64,000 nucleotides of DNA from Diploscapter coronatus. Taxonomy: Eukaryota > Nematoda > Chromadorea > Rhabditida > Rhabditidae. Positions 31,687 to 45,100 of this stretch are shown here, in pieces. Made by a program: the position numbers and the translations under genes. The notes under the pieces were generated by a model. It had not been told where the DNA came from. It ran no database searches and saw nothing but the letters and a program-made list of their open reading frames with translations. How positions within the stretch are numbered: the stretch's first letter is position 1; the number at the start of each line of letters is the position of its first letter. The DNA lies in the NCBI GenBank assembly GCA_964036155.1, contig OZ038422.1, forward strand, positions 41,501,201 through 41,565,200. The letters are read 5' to 3'.

Positions 31687-34600
31687 CTAGAGTTCGAGCA
31701 AATCGACGATTTCGTCCGCGGTTGGGTGAGATTTCTGGGTTTGGGGATGTTGGTTTTGCTGATTTTCCGCCGGTTTTTGTAGCTTCACCTGGGGCGAGGC
31801 GGGAATTTTGCTAAAAATTAAATTCCGCATTCAATTTTCTCTAAATTCGGCTTCCCAAATATTAAACTCCGGAATCAAAATTCATATTTATCCTAGATTT
31901 TTCTGCAGTGTTAAGAAAAGTCAATTGTAGTGTAAAGTCGAGTTCATCACGAACTGAGTCGATATAATAAAATTTAGCATATCACAAGAAAAGTTTCAGT
32001 CTTTCGGCTAAAAATCATTAAATTTCTAATTTTATATCCTCGGATTAAATCTTTTTTTTTTTTTTTAAATTGATACCTGGTGGGCGATTTGGATGAGCTT
32101 TTCCAGGAGTTCGATCTGTTTAAAGAATTTGAGGGCGGTATGACGACGACTTCCGGCGCTTTTCGGGGGGTTTTCTTGGAATTCGGCAAATTCGATCCGA
32201 TCGCCTCGGTCAAATTCACGAAGCCCGCCGCAGCTCGCTTAGGTGAGTCCAGGATCAATATCTGAAAATTTGCAAAAATTACTACCCATTGATTTTCTCG
32301 AAAGATATGCTATTTTAATGCGTACTTCAAAAATATTTTTTCCCAAAAAATGATGGTCCTTTCAAAAAATCAATAAAAATGATATTGTTAATTAAAACAT
32401 TTTTGTTGCACCCTTATACTCTATTTCCCCACAAAATACAAATTAGCAAACGCTTCCCCCACTAATCTCATGATCTCATCATTCATTACTTCGCCTGCTC
32501 TCGACAATAAGGATCGATCAAGTAATCACTATCCATGAATTGATACAAAGACACAAATACAGAAACACAAGGCCGAAGGTGGTGAATTAGGAAAGCAAGC
32601 CTTGCGACAGTTGCTGTTTGAACACCTGGTAAAGGGGGGTCACAAATGTGCAACTTTTTGAACTGTTTCGATTGTTTTTTGAAAAACTGACCTCATCATC
32701 ATCGCCTGAAATGTGCCTCTGTCTTTTTCTGGTGGGACTTTGCCCGTCCTGCTCTTGCACTTTCGTCTCATAAGCCGTGCTGCTTTCCGGGCGCTGTTCG
32801 GGTTCTTCTGAGAATTAAAAAAATCATTTATTTGTATTGTTTTCACAAAAAAGTTATCATAAATTCTCGTTTTTAATAAAATTTCTAGATTTCATATTTC
32901 GAACATTTTTTTTTTAGAGATTCTATGCTGTTTTTCATTTCAAATGTTACTCTCTTAAAACAACGGGAGAATTCTAGATTTTTTCCAGAAAAAGTATATA
33001 AATTACCAGTTTGCATCTTTTCCTGTTCCTGTTGAATTTCCTCCGCACCCCCGGTGGATCCGATGGTCTCCGTTTCCTGGTCGAGAAGAATTTCAAGATC
33101 GTCTTCGATTTGCTGTTGGCGAGCGCGTCGTTTACGGAAGATAGTTGGGGAGGCGAAATCCTGGAATTTGGCATTTAAAAAAATCGTTAATATTCATAAG
33201 AGGTCGAAAAATGTGTACAAGTGGACTAAAATTGGGTGTTTTTTTAAAGAAAATTTTAAAACTAGCCATCAATTTCGGCCTGCACATGACGGACGTCAAG
33301 GCCTTCAGTTCGTAGAGAACAGACGACTCGTCATTGTGGCAGCGCTCCACGACCGTTCGAGCCACCTGAGTTATTAACAGACGGTTGGGACGTTTTCCAC
33401 CGCAACAATTCGGTCACATCATCTTTCATCCCGTTATTAAAGAGTCATTAAAAAACTGACTGGAATACATTCACCGCATGAGGGATATTTGCGGTGGAAA
33501 ATATTTCAACGCTTGGATTATTCTTCAATTTTTCAAGTTGTCGAAGAACGCTCCATTATTAATTTATGATTAAAGCTCTTTGAACACTTTTTTTTAAAAA
33601 AAAAATATTAACACTTGATTACGAAATTCCGATAATGCGTATACTTCAAAGCTGATTGAAACTTATTTTAGCTCTACTGGTTTTTTTTCTCCTCAAAATT
33701 CTTTAACTTGAAGTTAATTCTTTTATTTTCAGGGAAAGATAGAAAAATATTGAATTTTTTCTCAAATTCATTTGATTTAAACTTTTGTACTTTAATTTCA
33801 AGATAATCGAGTTTTAAAAATTTGTATAACTAAGAAAAACCCACATTGATCGGAATCTGTAGATGTTCGTTGGTCTGTGAGAGCAACGCAACGAGCAGTC
33901 GGTGAAAGCCTTCGTAGTCGGGGTCGGCCAGGCACCGCGAGCAGACTGAACATCTTATGTTTTATTATTTTTTTTCAAAAACACCTACCCTCTGAACAAA
34001 CGTTTTCCAGTTGCTGAGTTTCACTCAATCCGCTCGCCGTCCTGATGACAGAAGCTAGAAGAGCGCACGACGCTAGAGAAAAGTTCTAAAATTTTCACAT
34101 ATTCCTGCTCTTGTGATTCTTTCTATATTTTTGCAAAGACTTAATTTTTAAAAAATATGTTTCAAAAAATTCTTATTTAAAAAAAATTTCATCCTTTTTA
34201 TTGCTTCACGGTTAAACTTGATTTTCTACGAAAATGTTCAAACCTGGTTTTTGGCGGCCTGTAAAATCACATCAATCGCCCTGTAGAGAGTCGATGAGGC
34301 CCCTAATTTGAGGGAGACGAATTCCAGCGTCCAGAAAACGTCGTCATTTTCACACGAAGGCAGCATGCTCAACAGCACTTGCATCAGAGATTTGATCTGA
34401 AAATATTCTATTTATTTTCTTCCTTTTTAAAATTTGTAACTAGTTTTTTTTTTTTTAAATAAGCTTCACCAAAAACTTGAATAAAGTGTGAAACACAATT
34501 CAACTTTATTGTGATAAGCTTTTTAAATGAAAAAAATTTTACACTCGGCAAAATGAACAAATTGGCCTTGTTGACGAGCGCCCTGAGAAGTTGCAGCGAG

Positions 34601-36273
34601 GCGGACAAAGTTGCTGAATTCGTCAGGCCCGAATGCAGGTGCGGGAACACATCGGAACGAATCAGTCTGTGGCCTGAAATTCAAATTTTTTATTTTTTTA
34701 ATGTTCTATCTTTAATATGTCTCAAACAGGTAAAATAAAATCTTAAACTTGGAGGGTAATAGTCCAAGCATTCGACCTTTAATATGTTTCAAATAGAAGC
34801 CAAATAAAAGTCTTAAATTTGATTCATAATAGATTCCGCATATTCAACGTTCTGCAAGATATTTTCAAAGCAATGTATTCGTTTTTGCAAATTTTACTTC
34901 AACGAACTAAAATACGTTTTAATTTTTTCACATATAAACTTTATTTTTTCAATAAAACGTTCCTCAAACTTCTGAAAACTCAACCCGCAGGAAAATAGCG
35001 TATCGTTGCGAGTGAGAAAAAGAAGACATGTTCCTTTACTCTCTCAATGTGACACGCTATTTTTCTGCGAGTCGCGTTTTGAGAGGTCTGATGCCCTCTA
35101 CTTGGCCTCAAAATAAGCCCACCAGTTTGGTCCAACTCGACGCATCTGGACACGGTTTCGATCAGCAGATTCGTGATTTCGGTCGATCGATCGATAATCA
35201 GCTGGGGGTCGAATTTGATGACTTCTGGAAAAATAACTTTATCTTTTAATTAAAAAAAATACTAAGATCTCTGATTTGTAAAAAGTCGAACGTACTTTTT
35301 TGTTCTTCAAAAAGATAATATTATAACCTCTTCCCTATTGGGACGAAAATGGAATATGTTTATTTTAATTTTCTTTCAAGCTTAAAAAATCACCAGTATC
35401 CTTGCCGATCGCAGTGAAGTTGCCTTTGATGAAATAGGCGAGCGTCTTCAACAGCGACTTCATCTCGTTGCAGCCATACGTCAGCGCGTACAGGTCCAGG
35501 TAGGCGTTTCTGAAACAAATATTTTTCAACTTTTTAAAAAATGATATTTTTAAACATTTTTTAAAAGTTTATTTTATTTTTCAAAAGTAAAAAAATCACT
35601 TCATATCCAAATCATAGTTCTGCAGGGCCGCGTGAGCCGTCTGGGAGACGATTTTGTCGAAGAGGGCCGCGAACAGGGTGCTGATCTGGAAATTTAGGAT
35701 TCTTTTCTATTAATATTCTTAAAAATTATATTTGCGATTTTTACAATTATTTTCTAAATATGTTAACTTTCTTTTTCAATATTTTTTTGCTATTTTTCTA
35801 AACTTGAAAATCTCCACCCTTGCATCCGAAACGAGTAATTGCCTCGTGAAAATTGCTGAAGCCAATGTGCATCTCTCCGAGGCCAATTTTAGCAGCGCTC
35901 CCACTGAAGACGCATTTTCGCGGAGACACCGATTGTATCTAAAAGTTTTTATTTACTAGCTAACTGAAAACGATCACAATCTCATTAATAGAAAGAAACT
36001 TGGTGAAATTTCAATATTCCTTAAAACATTTTAAAATAATTTATTTTTATTTTCTTACTTCTTGACATATTTGGTCGCGTAGACCCAGTGGACGTCTGCT
36101 AGCTCGGGCTTACTCGATCGAAGGTTGGTGACGAAGTTTTTGAGCTGCTGAAAATTTTAAAAAAATTTAATTTTCTATATTTTTTCTAATTTTACCTGTC
36201 CAACCTCCAGATTCGTGTCGTTGTTCTTCAGATGCCGCTCGTAGTTCTCCACGACAGCGCTAAATGTTTCCAT
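31687..36273 (-). CDS. Unrecognised helical, probably nuclear protein
   Basis: A run of minus-strand exons with good splice sites. The proposed start (36273, METFSAVVENYERHLKNND) lies 3 nt after TTGAATCTTCAG, a probable trans-splice acceptor. Exons at about 36060-36150, 35815-35935, 35600-35690, 35395-35510, 35100-35220, 34550-34675, 34245-34395, 34000-34075, 33850-33950, 33260-33370, 33010-33165, 32690-32815, 32070-32240 and 31687-31810 follow; the stop is in DEIVDLLEL. The first two thirds is amphipathic helices (for example LLRALVNKANLFILP, SLMQVLLSMLPSCE) suggesting HEAT/ARM-type repeats. The C-terminal third is low-complexity, acidic and basic (RKRQRHISGDDDE, SPKRAAAG, KTPRKAP), suggesting nuclear localisation. 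One junction near 34075 did not resolve in frame, so an exon may be missing. I could not name a family. Confidence 0.55.
33384..33513. mobile_element. About 130-bp MITE, family GTTTTCCACCGCAA (copy 1)
   Basis: Both ends carry TTTTCCACCGCAA in inverted orientation. The reverse complement matches 52330-52473, including TGAATGTATTCCAGTCAG and CTTTAATAACGGGA. It lies in an intron of the helical-protein gene. Confidence 0.6.
34958..35095. mobile_element. Imperfect palindromic repeat, family GCAGAAAAATAGCG (copy 1)
   Basis: AAAACTCAACCCGCAGGAAAATAGCG at the left faces its imperfect complement CGCTATTTTTCTGCGAGTCG...TTTTGAGAGG at the right. A related, more decayed copy is at about 49258-49375. Likely an old MITE. 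Confidence 0.45.
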
Positions 36274-36727
36274 TTCCTGAAGATTCAAAAATATTTTTAA
36301 ATAATTCCCAAAAATTCTGAAATTTGTCAGGGTTACTTTCATTACTTACAGAAGGTAGAGTAATCATGATAATTTTCAAGATCTTTACAAATATCTCAAA
36401 GCAATCAAAACGGACCACAGAACAACGATAATAACTAGGCTTTGAACCTATTCCAATCAAAAATGAATTTTTCAACAAAAAATCTCGTCAAATTTATTTT
36501 ACAATCGCCTAAAATCAAATCTTTCCCGAACTTTCCAGATTCTTGCAATCTGAAAATTCCAGAGCATTGAGCAGAAACTTACGAGTTATTCTACGGAAAA
36601 AACACTTTAGAATTCTAAAAAATCGACGGAGATTATCGATTTTCGTTCTAGGATCTAGGAACGAAGACAATGTACAATATCTCTAGAAATTTAGTCGTTG
36701 GGTCAGAAAATTCCGGATTTTCCCGAC

Positions 36728-37912
36728 TTAGGCGGCCGCTTTCGCCTCCTTTCGCTGCTTGCGCATCAGAAGTCGGCGTTCGCGCTCGAATTCCTGAAAA
36801 AAGCATAATTTTTCAATTGTTTCAAAATTTAAAACTTTCAGACTAAAATATCGAATTTGCAATCATCTGTCTGCACACAGCACTTATCAAAAATGTCGAC
36901 TATCATTAACACATTTTATGTGTTCCTTTTTTGCGTTAAAAATAAAAGAACTTGGATCTTATAATTCATAAAACACAAGACCCTTGGGTCTTTTAATTTC
37001 GATTTTCTAACCTTGACCCTCATGATGTAGTCCTCGTACTCGCATCGATCCCACGCAGAGCGTTCGTCCGCGCACGCCCAGCCCGAGAACGGCACGTACG
37101 ATTGCTGGAAAGTCAGAATTTTTTTCTAGTCCATAAAATTCAATGATAATGTTTGGAGTTGGAAACTGGGGTCAAATAAATCAAGTGAACATTTTCTATT
37201 TCATCGTTTAAGCAAAAATTGAAACCTATCTTCAGAAAATTCGATTTTTACATTTCTCGCACTTTTTAAAAGAAAGATTCGAATTCAGTGCAGGGAATCT
37301 ACGAACGACTGGGAGCCCTGCCAGTGTAAACTTTCCTCCTAAAATTAAAGAGGAGCTTACAATGGGAACGCTCACTCTACTCGTTCGTGGATTCGGGCGC
37401 AGAATTTCAAGTAAATGAATGCCCGTGCCTGATGACACTTTATGAGAGCGAAAATCGACTTGTTCGAGCAGTTTCTTATGCTCATTCTACATTTTTGGCC
37501 AAATTTGGTTGATTTCCAGATCTTCTTTGCAACAAGTCACTTATTTTACCTGGCATTTCATGAGAGGAATGAGCTTGTGCGCGCAGTAGTCGCGTTGACC
37601 CATCGAGAGTCGCCAACGCTCCATATCCTCCCAACTCGCCTGCATTTCGCGAGGCTGAAAATGCTCAATTTTGCAAAATTTTAGATTAGTTTCAAAAATT
37701 GTTATTTATCCTATCCGATCAAATTTCTAATAGTCTACGAATAAACACGATTTTATTATAGCCAATATCTTTATTTTTCTCAAATAACAAAAATCCCCGA
37801 CCTTCCTGGGTCTAGCGAATCCGGCCTGGGGATCGAATGTGGGCGGTCGGTCTGTGCGCGGCGCGATATTCGGGTCCGTGCTCTCCAGCGACACCGACAG
37901 TTTCGTACCCAT
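36728..37912 (-). CDS. NDUFB7: NADH dehydrogenase 1 beta subcomplex subunit 7 (NDUFB7), 124 aa
   Basis: Accessory subunit of mitochondrial complex I, placed by family knowledge on the intermembrane-space side of the membrane arm. Four exons (37802-37912, 37550-37654, 37012-37104, 36728-36793) join in frame. The twin CX9C motif that forms the coiled-coil-helix fold through two disulfides is complete: C(AHKLIPLMK)C and C(ADERSAWDR)C. Family hallmarks are present: RDYCAHKLIPLMKC, WDRCEYEDYIMRVKEFERER and a basic tail RLLMRKQRKEAKAAA. The N-terminus MGTKLS has Gly2 and Ser6, fitting N-myristoylation as in mammalian NDUFB7. It lies 455 bp before the start of the helical-protein gene on the same strand, whose start carries a trans-splice-like acceptor, so the two may be an operon. 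Length is close to the human protein (137 aa). Confidence 0.93.
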
Positions 37913-39113
37913 TTTGGGCGGTCTCCTGAAATTTGTCGAAAACTAAACGAAAATCGATAAAAATCCCCGATATTCCACTTCTAATACTCCCTTCAAAAAC
38001 TTCAGAGCTTTTGGAAAAATCTATCTTCATAGACAAAGTGTTGTTGACATGACTTTTCATATTTTCTCAATTGCTAGTTTTGAAGGAATTTTGCAGAACT
38101 GAAACATCATAAAATAAAAAAAAAAATTTGCCAAAACCAAAATGCCCCGGATAAAAAGCAACGAAAAGGAAGCGGTTAGAGCGTGTGTAAAGATAGGACA
38201 TGCTGGTGGTTTTGATTTCCCATCTTTCCCTCAAAAATAAAAGGGAAAATAGGTATCAAAATTATTATGACAGAAAAGTTAAAAACATAAAATATTTGAG
38301 AAGGTTTTCGAACCTTTCAAAAATCAAACATTTCTAGGGAAAAAATCACGAAATTTCTTCTAAAAACCACAATCACTAGACGAAAACAATCAATAAATCG
38401 ATAAAAATCAGCTTTTTAAACCCGTGTAAAATTTAAGAGATCTCGAGGCTAGAAGGATTAAAAAAACCCGTCTTTGAAAATCCAGAAATTCAGGGATAAA
38501 ATTGCAGCGTAAAATGTTAATAATTGCGGGTAAACTTTAAAAAAAAAATCATGGAAAGTACTAAAAATTTGAAAAAAAACAAGTAAAAAGTGTCAGTATT
38601 TTCCAAAAAAAAAAATGAGCAAAATTCAATTTAAAGAGGGATGCGTAGTACAATCGCAAAGTTCAGGTATGAAAGACAGCAAAGTAAGGTTACGGTATCT
38701 AAAATATGAGCAAATTTAGTGAGAATTTCTTAGTTCTTAGGAAATTTTTGGTTCGGCTCCGTAAATCGAAGATAGACAGCGCTCTCTCATGAAATCGCTC
38801 AAAGTCGACTTTCCTGAAGCCTAACCAAAAGTTGGCTAAAATTACCTTAGGTTTCATCAATTCACAAGAAAAATGGAGCACACTTTTCATTGACTTCAAA
38901 CTTCGAAAGTTCATCGAATCTCAAAAAACATTGAACTTTTAAGTTTGAAACTCACCGCAAAGAGGAGACCCGCTTAAAATGCAAAATCTAAAAATTCGAA
39001 AATAAATACTTAAAAATCTCCAAAGTGGATAGAATTATGCGAATTTTGTTGGAATTAAAAATTTAGAGGAGATGAAATCTGTTTAAAATTTGAATGTTTT
39101 GCGAATTTGCGTC
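37913..39113. other. Intergenic region, no gene seen
   Basis: Between the NDUFB7 start and the 3' end of the LRR gene, both on the minus strand. It should contain the NDUFB7 promoter and the LRR 3' UTR. A-rich, with no convincing open frame. Confidence 0.5.
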
Positions 39114-42100
39114 CTATGAGGACGAGTGGTGATGACTGCGAGAGGTGGACGGGCCGGCGCCGTTCGCGAAAAATCCGGACGGATGATTCGAGAACCCGGC
39201 CGACAGGGGAGGGCCGCCGGCTCTAGAAATATTCAAATTTAAAAACAACTAATCTAATAATCCATATATCGTTTTTACACAGATATGTCAAATAATAATA
39301 ACGGAATTCGAAAATCTTGGATCCCCTTCTGCAGTTTTTCAAAACATGTGTTCTTCGAAATGTTTTCTTCTCAACAAAGGCAAATCAAAAATGATTTTCT
39401 GGGCAGTTTTTGCGCTTTTCAAGAAATTCAAAAATATCATTTTTTTGCTAAATTAATGCTAATTTCACCTCAATTGATCTCCTTTCATGGTAGAGTTAAA
39501 CAATGGCGGTCCAGGCGGCTCGGTGAACAGGCACTCCGAAGGCAAAGGGGGACGCGTGCCATTGTAGAGCGCCGAATTCTAGAAACTTTGTATTTTCAAC
39601 ATGTTAATGTTTCGAAGAAAGGACATAAGGATAAATTTCAACTTTTAGAGCAATCATAGTTCTAGAACTTCTTTAAAATTCGTTTTCCGGTGAAGAAAAG
39701 TTAAAATACTCCCCCAACTATATGTTTCATCATTTTCCGTAAAACCTCATATTTTCTTACTTCAATCTTCGGGGAAGCTCCATTTGTCCAAAAAGTTTAT
39801 TTCCAAAACAACACAATCCTAACCTGCATCGTGTTGGGCCTATTGGTGTTGTTGTGTTCGATGCCGGAATTGGCCTGGTTGATGATTTGCCTGCTGTGAG
39901 CGGGGTCGATGAGCGACGGCTGGTCGGAGATCTGACCCGAATGGTTACCGGAGCCCGTGCCTATTCCTGAGGAAGATCCGTTCGAGCCGCCGCTAGCACC
40001 CGTGATCAGAGAACCTCGAGAACTGAAAATCATCTTTCATCTTTCATTATTACTATTCTCTAAAAACGACAAAGTTGAGCGCTTCGAATAATTAGAATAA
40101 ATGTGTGCTCTTCGATTTGATTTTTATTGAAATTTTCCATTTATTTTTTATGGAAGAGAAATGCAGGCTAAAAATCGCAAAAACTAGAAAACCTCTTTGA
40201 TTTGCGAGTTTATAAAACATTTTGAATAAAACTTTTCTAAATTTTTAAATCCCCTGATTGTGCGCTGTTCCTCTCTTGATACCAATTACTCTCGCTCTTT
40301 AAATAAGTTTCACAAAATTCATATCAACTGAATTTCGAATTTGGGAGAATTCCTTTACTAATTTGTCGATTTTCTATGAGGCAAAACAACTTCATCTCCC
40401 CCTCCATTAAGTCTTGGAACTGTTTGAAAATCGAACACTAATTTCACATTTCTTTAAAAAATCAATATTTTCTCGAAAAATACCAGGTTAACTCACCTAG
40501 TCTTGAGCTGTTTGTGCTTTTTGAAGTAGAGCGCGAACACGATGAGCACGACGATGGTCACTGCGCCGACCAGGCCGAGAGCGATTGCCGTGTAGATTCT
40601 GGAAAATCAGCATTTTAAAATAAGTTTCGATATTTTTACATATTCAACTTCTAATTCCATAATTTGATTTTAGCTCGTCATTACCATTTTGCTATCAACA
40701 CACGCACAAACCCCGAAACACAAAAACGTTCTTCAAATAAGCTTCAAAAAAGCTAAAAAAGTATCAAGATCACTTGAATGATACTACATTTTTTAGAAGA
40801 TCTTCGCCAATTATCCTGGCATTAAAAATAACGTAACGTGCCATAATAAACAAAAACGTCTTAATTAAAATTCAACGAATTTCCAAATCAATATTATTTT
40901 TCTTAAAAATCGATATTTTATTCTGTTCTTTCTAGCTCACCTCATTTGTTTGTTCTTCTTCTGCACCTCCTCCTCCTGTACCATGTCGTTGGTGAGTTTG
41001 TTGATGTCGTACGGCGAGAACGTCGACAGCTCGGGCCGCTCAAACGTCGGCAGTTTAGCCAGCACGTCCTCGATTGACACGTTGTTCTGCAAATTGGCTC
41101 CTGTATTTAAACACAACTGTATTGTTGCATTTAGACGCATAGGGAGGGTTGAAAATGTAGGAAAAGCGGAGAAATAAGAAAAAGAGCCATCTGTACATAA
41201 AGAAGGCTCTGGAAATTTATCACCTATTTGCAAGTTGAATTTAAAAATTATCAATATTTCAGCGGTAATTATTCCTATCTTTCAAAGGTTTGATAAAATA
41301 AAAATGTTAAAATTTACGGTAGTGAGAATTCTCCCTCATAAAATATCAATTTCGGAAAAAGACATCTTTCCGACTAACCGTTTTGACCTGGCTAAATAGG
41401 GAGGCCATCTTGTCGCCGTTGGACTTGAAGTGCTCGAGCAGGTCCGCGGGCAGCTTCGACAAATCGGGTACTTTGCCGGACGTCAGGGCGGCGATAATCT
41501 GAACTTTTTCCCTTTACTTTAATTCCGTTGAAAGAATCTGCTCGTATCGTCAAATGAGCCAACTGATTTCTCATAAGAAATTTTGAAACAAATGATAAAA
41601 TTTTCAACATTTTCCGTTAATTACGCATTGCAGATTTCAGATAAGCTTCAAAATTTTAGAAATAAAAAAAACATTTTCCTAAAGATCGATCTGCAAGCGT
41701 TAATGAAAACAAAATAATCGAAAATTCGAAGCGTTTTCTCGCGAATAAATTAAAGCTTGAGTCATGTATTATTCGTTTTTGGTATGTTTCAAAATTCCTT
41801 CAATTACATTTCCGATTTCTATTAGTCAGTGCTCCTCCCGTTTCTAGAATGCTTTAATAATTCAATATTCGCCCACCTCCTGTGGTATTTTGGAGAGATC
41901 GTATCCGGCTGGGAGCATTTTCCACATCTGGACGAGATGACCGAGCGTGTTATTGTCCGCTTTCGCGGGGACTCCGTCCTTCGACATCGATTTGCTCAGC
42001 GAGTTGAGCAAGCCTAAAATCAAATGGTTTGTTTTCTCTCAAACTTGGAATTTACATAAGTAAACATTTGTTTTTAAAATGCTAATAAATGATTTTTGAA

Positions 42101-45100
42101 TAGATTCCGTCATGTCGAATAAAATTATAGTTTTGAGATTGAAATTGAATTGAATTTGATCATACCTGGAGGGATCGCAGAAGCCGTCGGAAGCTGCTGG
42201 GTGTAGTATTCCTGAAACAAATCGATAAATTTGATTTCGAAGTAGGATCGGAAGAATTGAGCAACTCCACTCTTATTCATCTTTCCTTTGATTTATATTG
42301 CTTTCCGCAAATCTACTCCGTATCGAAGACTATCCTTCACCATGCCTTTTGAAATTCGTTGAAACGCATTTCAATAATTTATTTTTGAAGCTTTTCCCTT
42401 CTAATTTCGCGGTCAAGAATCTTCACTTATCAAATTATGAGTTTTTTCGCTTTCTTTTGCAGACTCACTGAAATATTAGTTCTAGCAAAAATTCAATATG
42501 CTTTACAGCCAATTCGCCGACTTCCTTTCAAGAATCTTCGACAATCGCGTCTTCACATTGTCTGATTTCGTTACAAACAAATCTTTCAATTTCCTCCCAC
42601 ACTTACCACAATGGCGGTGGTCTGTGTCTCGTTGAGTCCGGGGAGTTGTGAGCCGTTGATGACGCGCGTGAGAATATCCTCGGGTATCGTGTCCAAGGGC
42701 GGCAAGTACTTGTCGTGGTCTTGCAGGGGGTTGCCTCTTCTGAATTTTTCCTTCCAAAACCTTGGTTTTTAAATCGCATTTCTTTCCGAACGACTATGTT
42801 TCCATTGGTAAGTTCTTGCAGAAAAATGTTTCGTTTTCTCCCCAAAGATTTCCATTTTCAGTGATTTTCTATCATTTTTTCCTTAAAAATTTTACCTATG
42901 AGCTTCAGCGGCGTCGTACATCTTCTGCATGGCCTGGAATTCGAATCATTTTTGAATGTCTCAAAATTCTCATCAATTGATCAATTTTGATAGGAAATCA
43001 AATAAATCTTAAAAACCCTCGCCTGTTTGACGATCTTATCGGAGAGCTCCTTGGGCATGCCGGGGATCTCGCCCGTTCTCATGATCTCCTGCAGGAAGCC
43101 GGGTGGCAACTGAACAAATCAACGTTTAAACACATCGAATTTTTCTATGTTTCAAAAAAATCTTAAATTTGGAGAAATTCTATTTCTAGCTGGTATATCT
43201 TTAGTCTATAAAAAAAATTATCCATAATTCTAATTTTTCCCCTTTCTAAGTGATATAAAAGAAATTCTTTTTCTCCAAGCATTCATTTATTTCTCTGACC
43301 TGTCTGAGATCGACGTCGCCAAAACCGGGCACGTTGACGACGAAGTTGGGAATGGCCTTGACAAACTGCTCGATGTCCGCTTGAACCGGCTGTCCGCCCG
43401 TCGCGAATCGCACCAACGGGCCCGTGAACTAAACAATTTTAAAATTAGTTTTCTGTTGTAGATAAATGGAAAATGAATATTTGGTGGCGAATTTGACTAA
43501 ATTTCCACAAGTTGTGTTTCAGATTTTCCAGATAAAGAATTGAAATTCGAAAACCATGTTTGAGCTGAACAAATGTTTGTTTAATAAAAAATCTAATTGT
43601 AAGTTTAAAATTTTTCGATCACGTCAAAGTTGAAACCGTGTGGGGCTTTTTAATCAATCAACGAACAGTGGAACGTTTTCCAGTCAGCGTTTGCAATTAC
43701 TATCCTTAATGGTGGCGACGAGAGATATGATGTGACTGAATTGCCGTGGTGGAAAGCGCATTCCAATGTTTGTCAACCGCAAAATAAAAAACAAAACAAA
43801 TCCTCGCCTCTTCCAATGCCTGATTGAACTCCGGATTGATGCCACTGCCGATATTTTGCGCACCGCTCGTCGCACGCGTTTGCCCATCCAGTCCATTGGC
43901 CACCTGTTCAATGCCTGGGAGTGTACGCAGAGACGGGATCGCCTGCAAATATTCAAGTTCTTTTTCTCATACTTTCAAATATTTCTGAAAAAGTCGTATG
44001 TTTACTGATATGCGGTCACAAATTAACGATGCAAAAATGCTTTATAAGTCACATGATTTCTTTCGAAACGCCATTGTTTTATCGTTTCTTTAAGGTTTCA
44101 TCAAAATATATTTTATACATAATCTCAAAGTATTAACCTCTAAAAAATTTAGAAAATCATATCATTTTCTTGAAACATATCAATTCACCCTTTATTTCGA
44201 ATTCTATAAAAATAAAATGCTCCAACTTATTTCGATTTTTCCACCAAAAATCGCATTGTGTTTGGGTTATTTTCGCTTCGTGTTTCCTGGCTTGTTGTAT
44301 TATACAGTCGACACCGACCGATACCGAATTTTAGAGTGAGAGAGTGTAGGCAAAAGGGAGAAATAAGAAAAACGAGCTGGCGTCTAATCCAGAAGACTGT
44401 CTTCTAACCAACCTTAGTGATGGTTGACAGAATGGGAACTCCGGCGCTGTTGATGGACGTTTGGGAGGCGCCGAAAGAGCCAAGCGGTCCGAGAGAAGGC
44501 AAGAAGGACGAGAACAGAGAGCTGGAAAATTACATTTTTATAATAACATTTGACCTCTTCAAATTTCAAAAGAGATCAATCTCTATTTGTCCATACTTGG
44601 GTATCTGTTCGCCGTTGCTTCCACCCAGTCCGACGAACTTTATGCCCTGTTGCAGCGTGTCGTTCGCCTTCTTCATCATCAGCTCTTTTAGGCTGAAAAT
44701 TTACTGATTTATCGATTTTGTAAGTTTCAAATTCCTTCTGATGCTTTCCATCAACTCATCTTCTCATTCGATTTTTCGGTGTTTAATAAGATTTTTTAAA
44801 ACCTATTCGAATGTCTCATGCCTCGACAAAATGGTAAAATATCATGTAAGGAATAGAAATAATATAATTAATGAAGCCTGGATATATTTTCCAAATTTAT
44901 ATTTTCTTGAAACCTATTCGAAATTGCACTTTTCGATAGGACTTAAATTTTAGCAATATTCCTAGTAAAATCAAACATAGAAACCCCTCCAAAACATTCG
45001 ATTTTTTGAAACCTATCAAATTCGTATTTATGTTTATTTACAATTTACCTTGTGCCGGCGAACTTCTGTGGCGATGCGCATTTGACCTCCTTCTGCGTGG

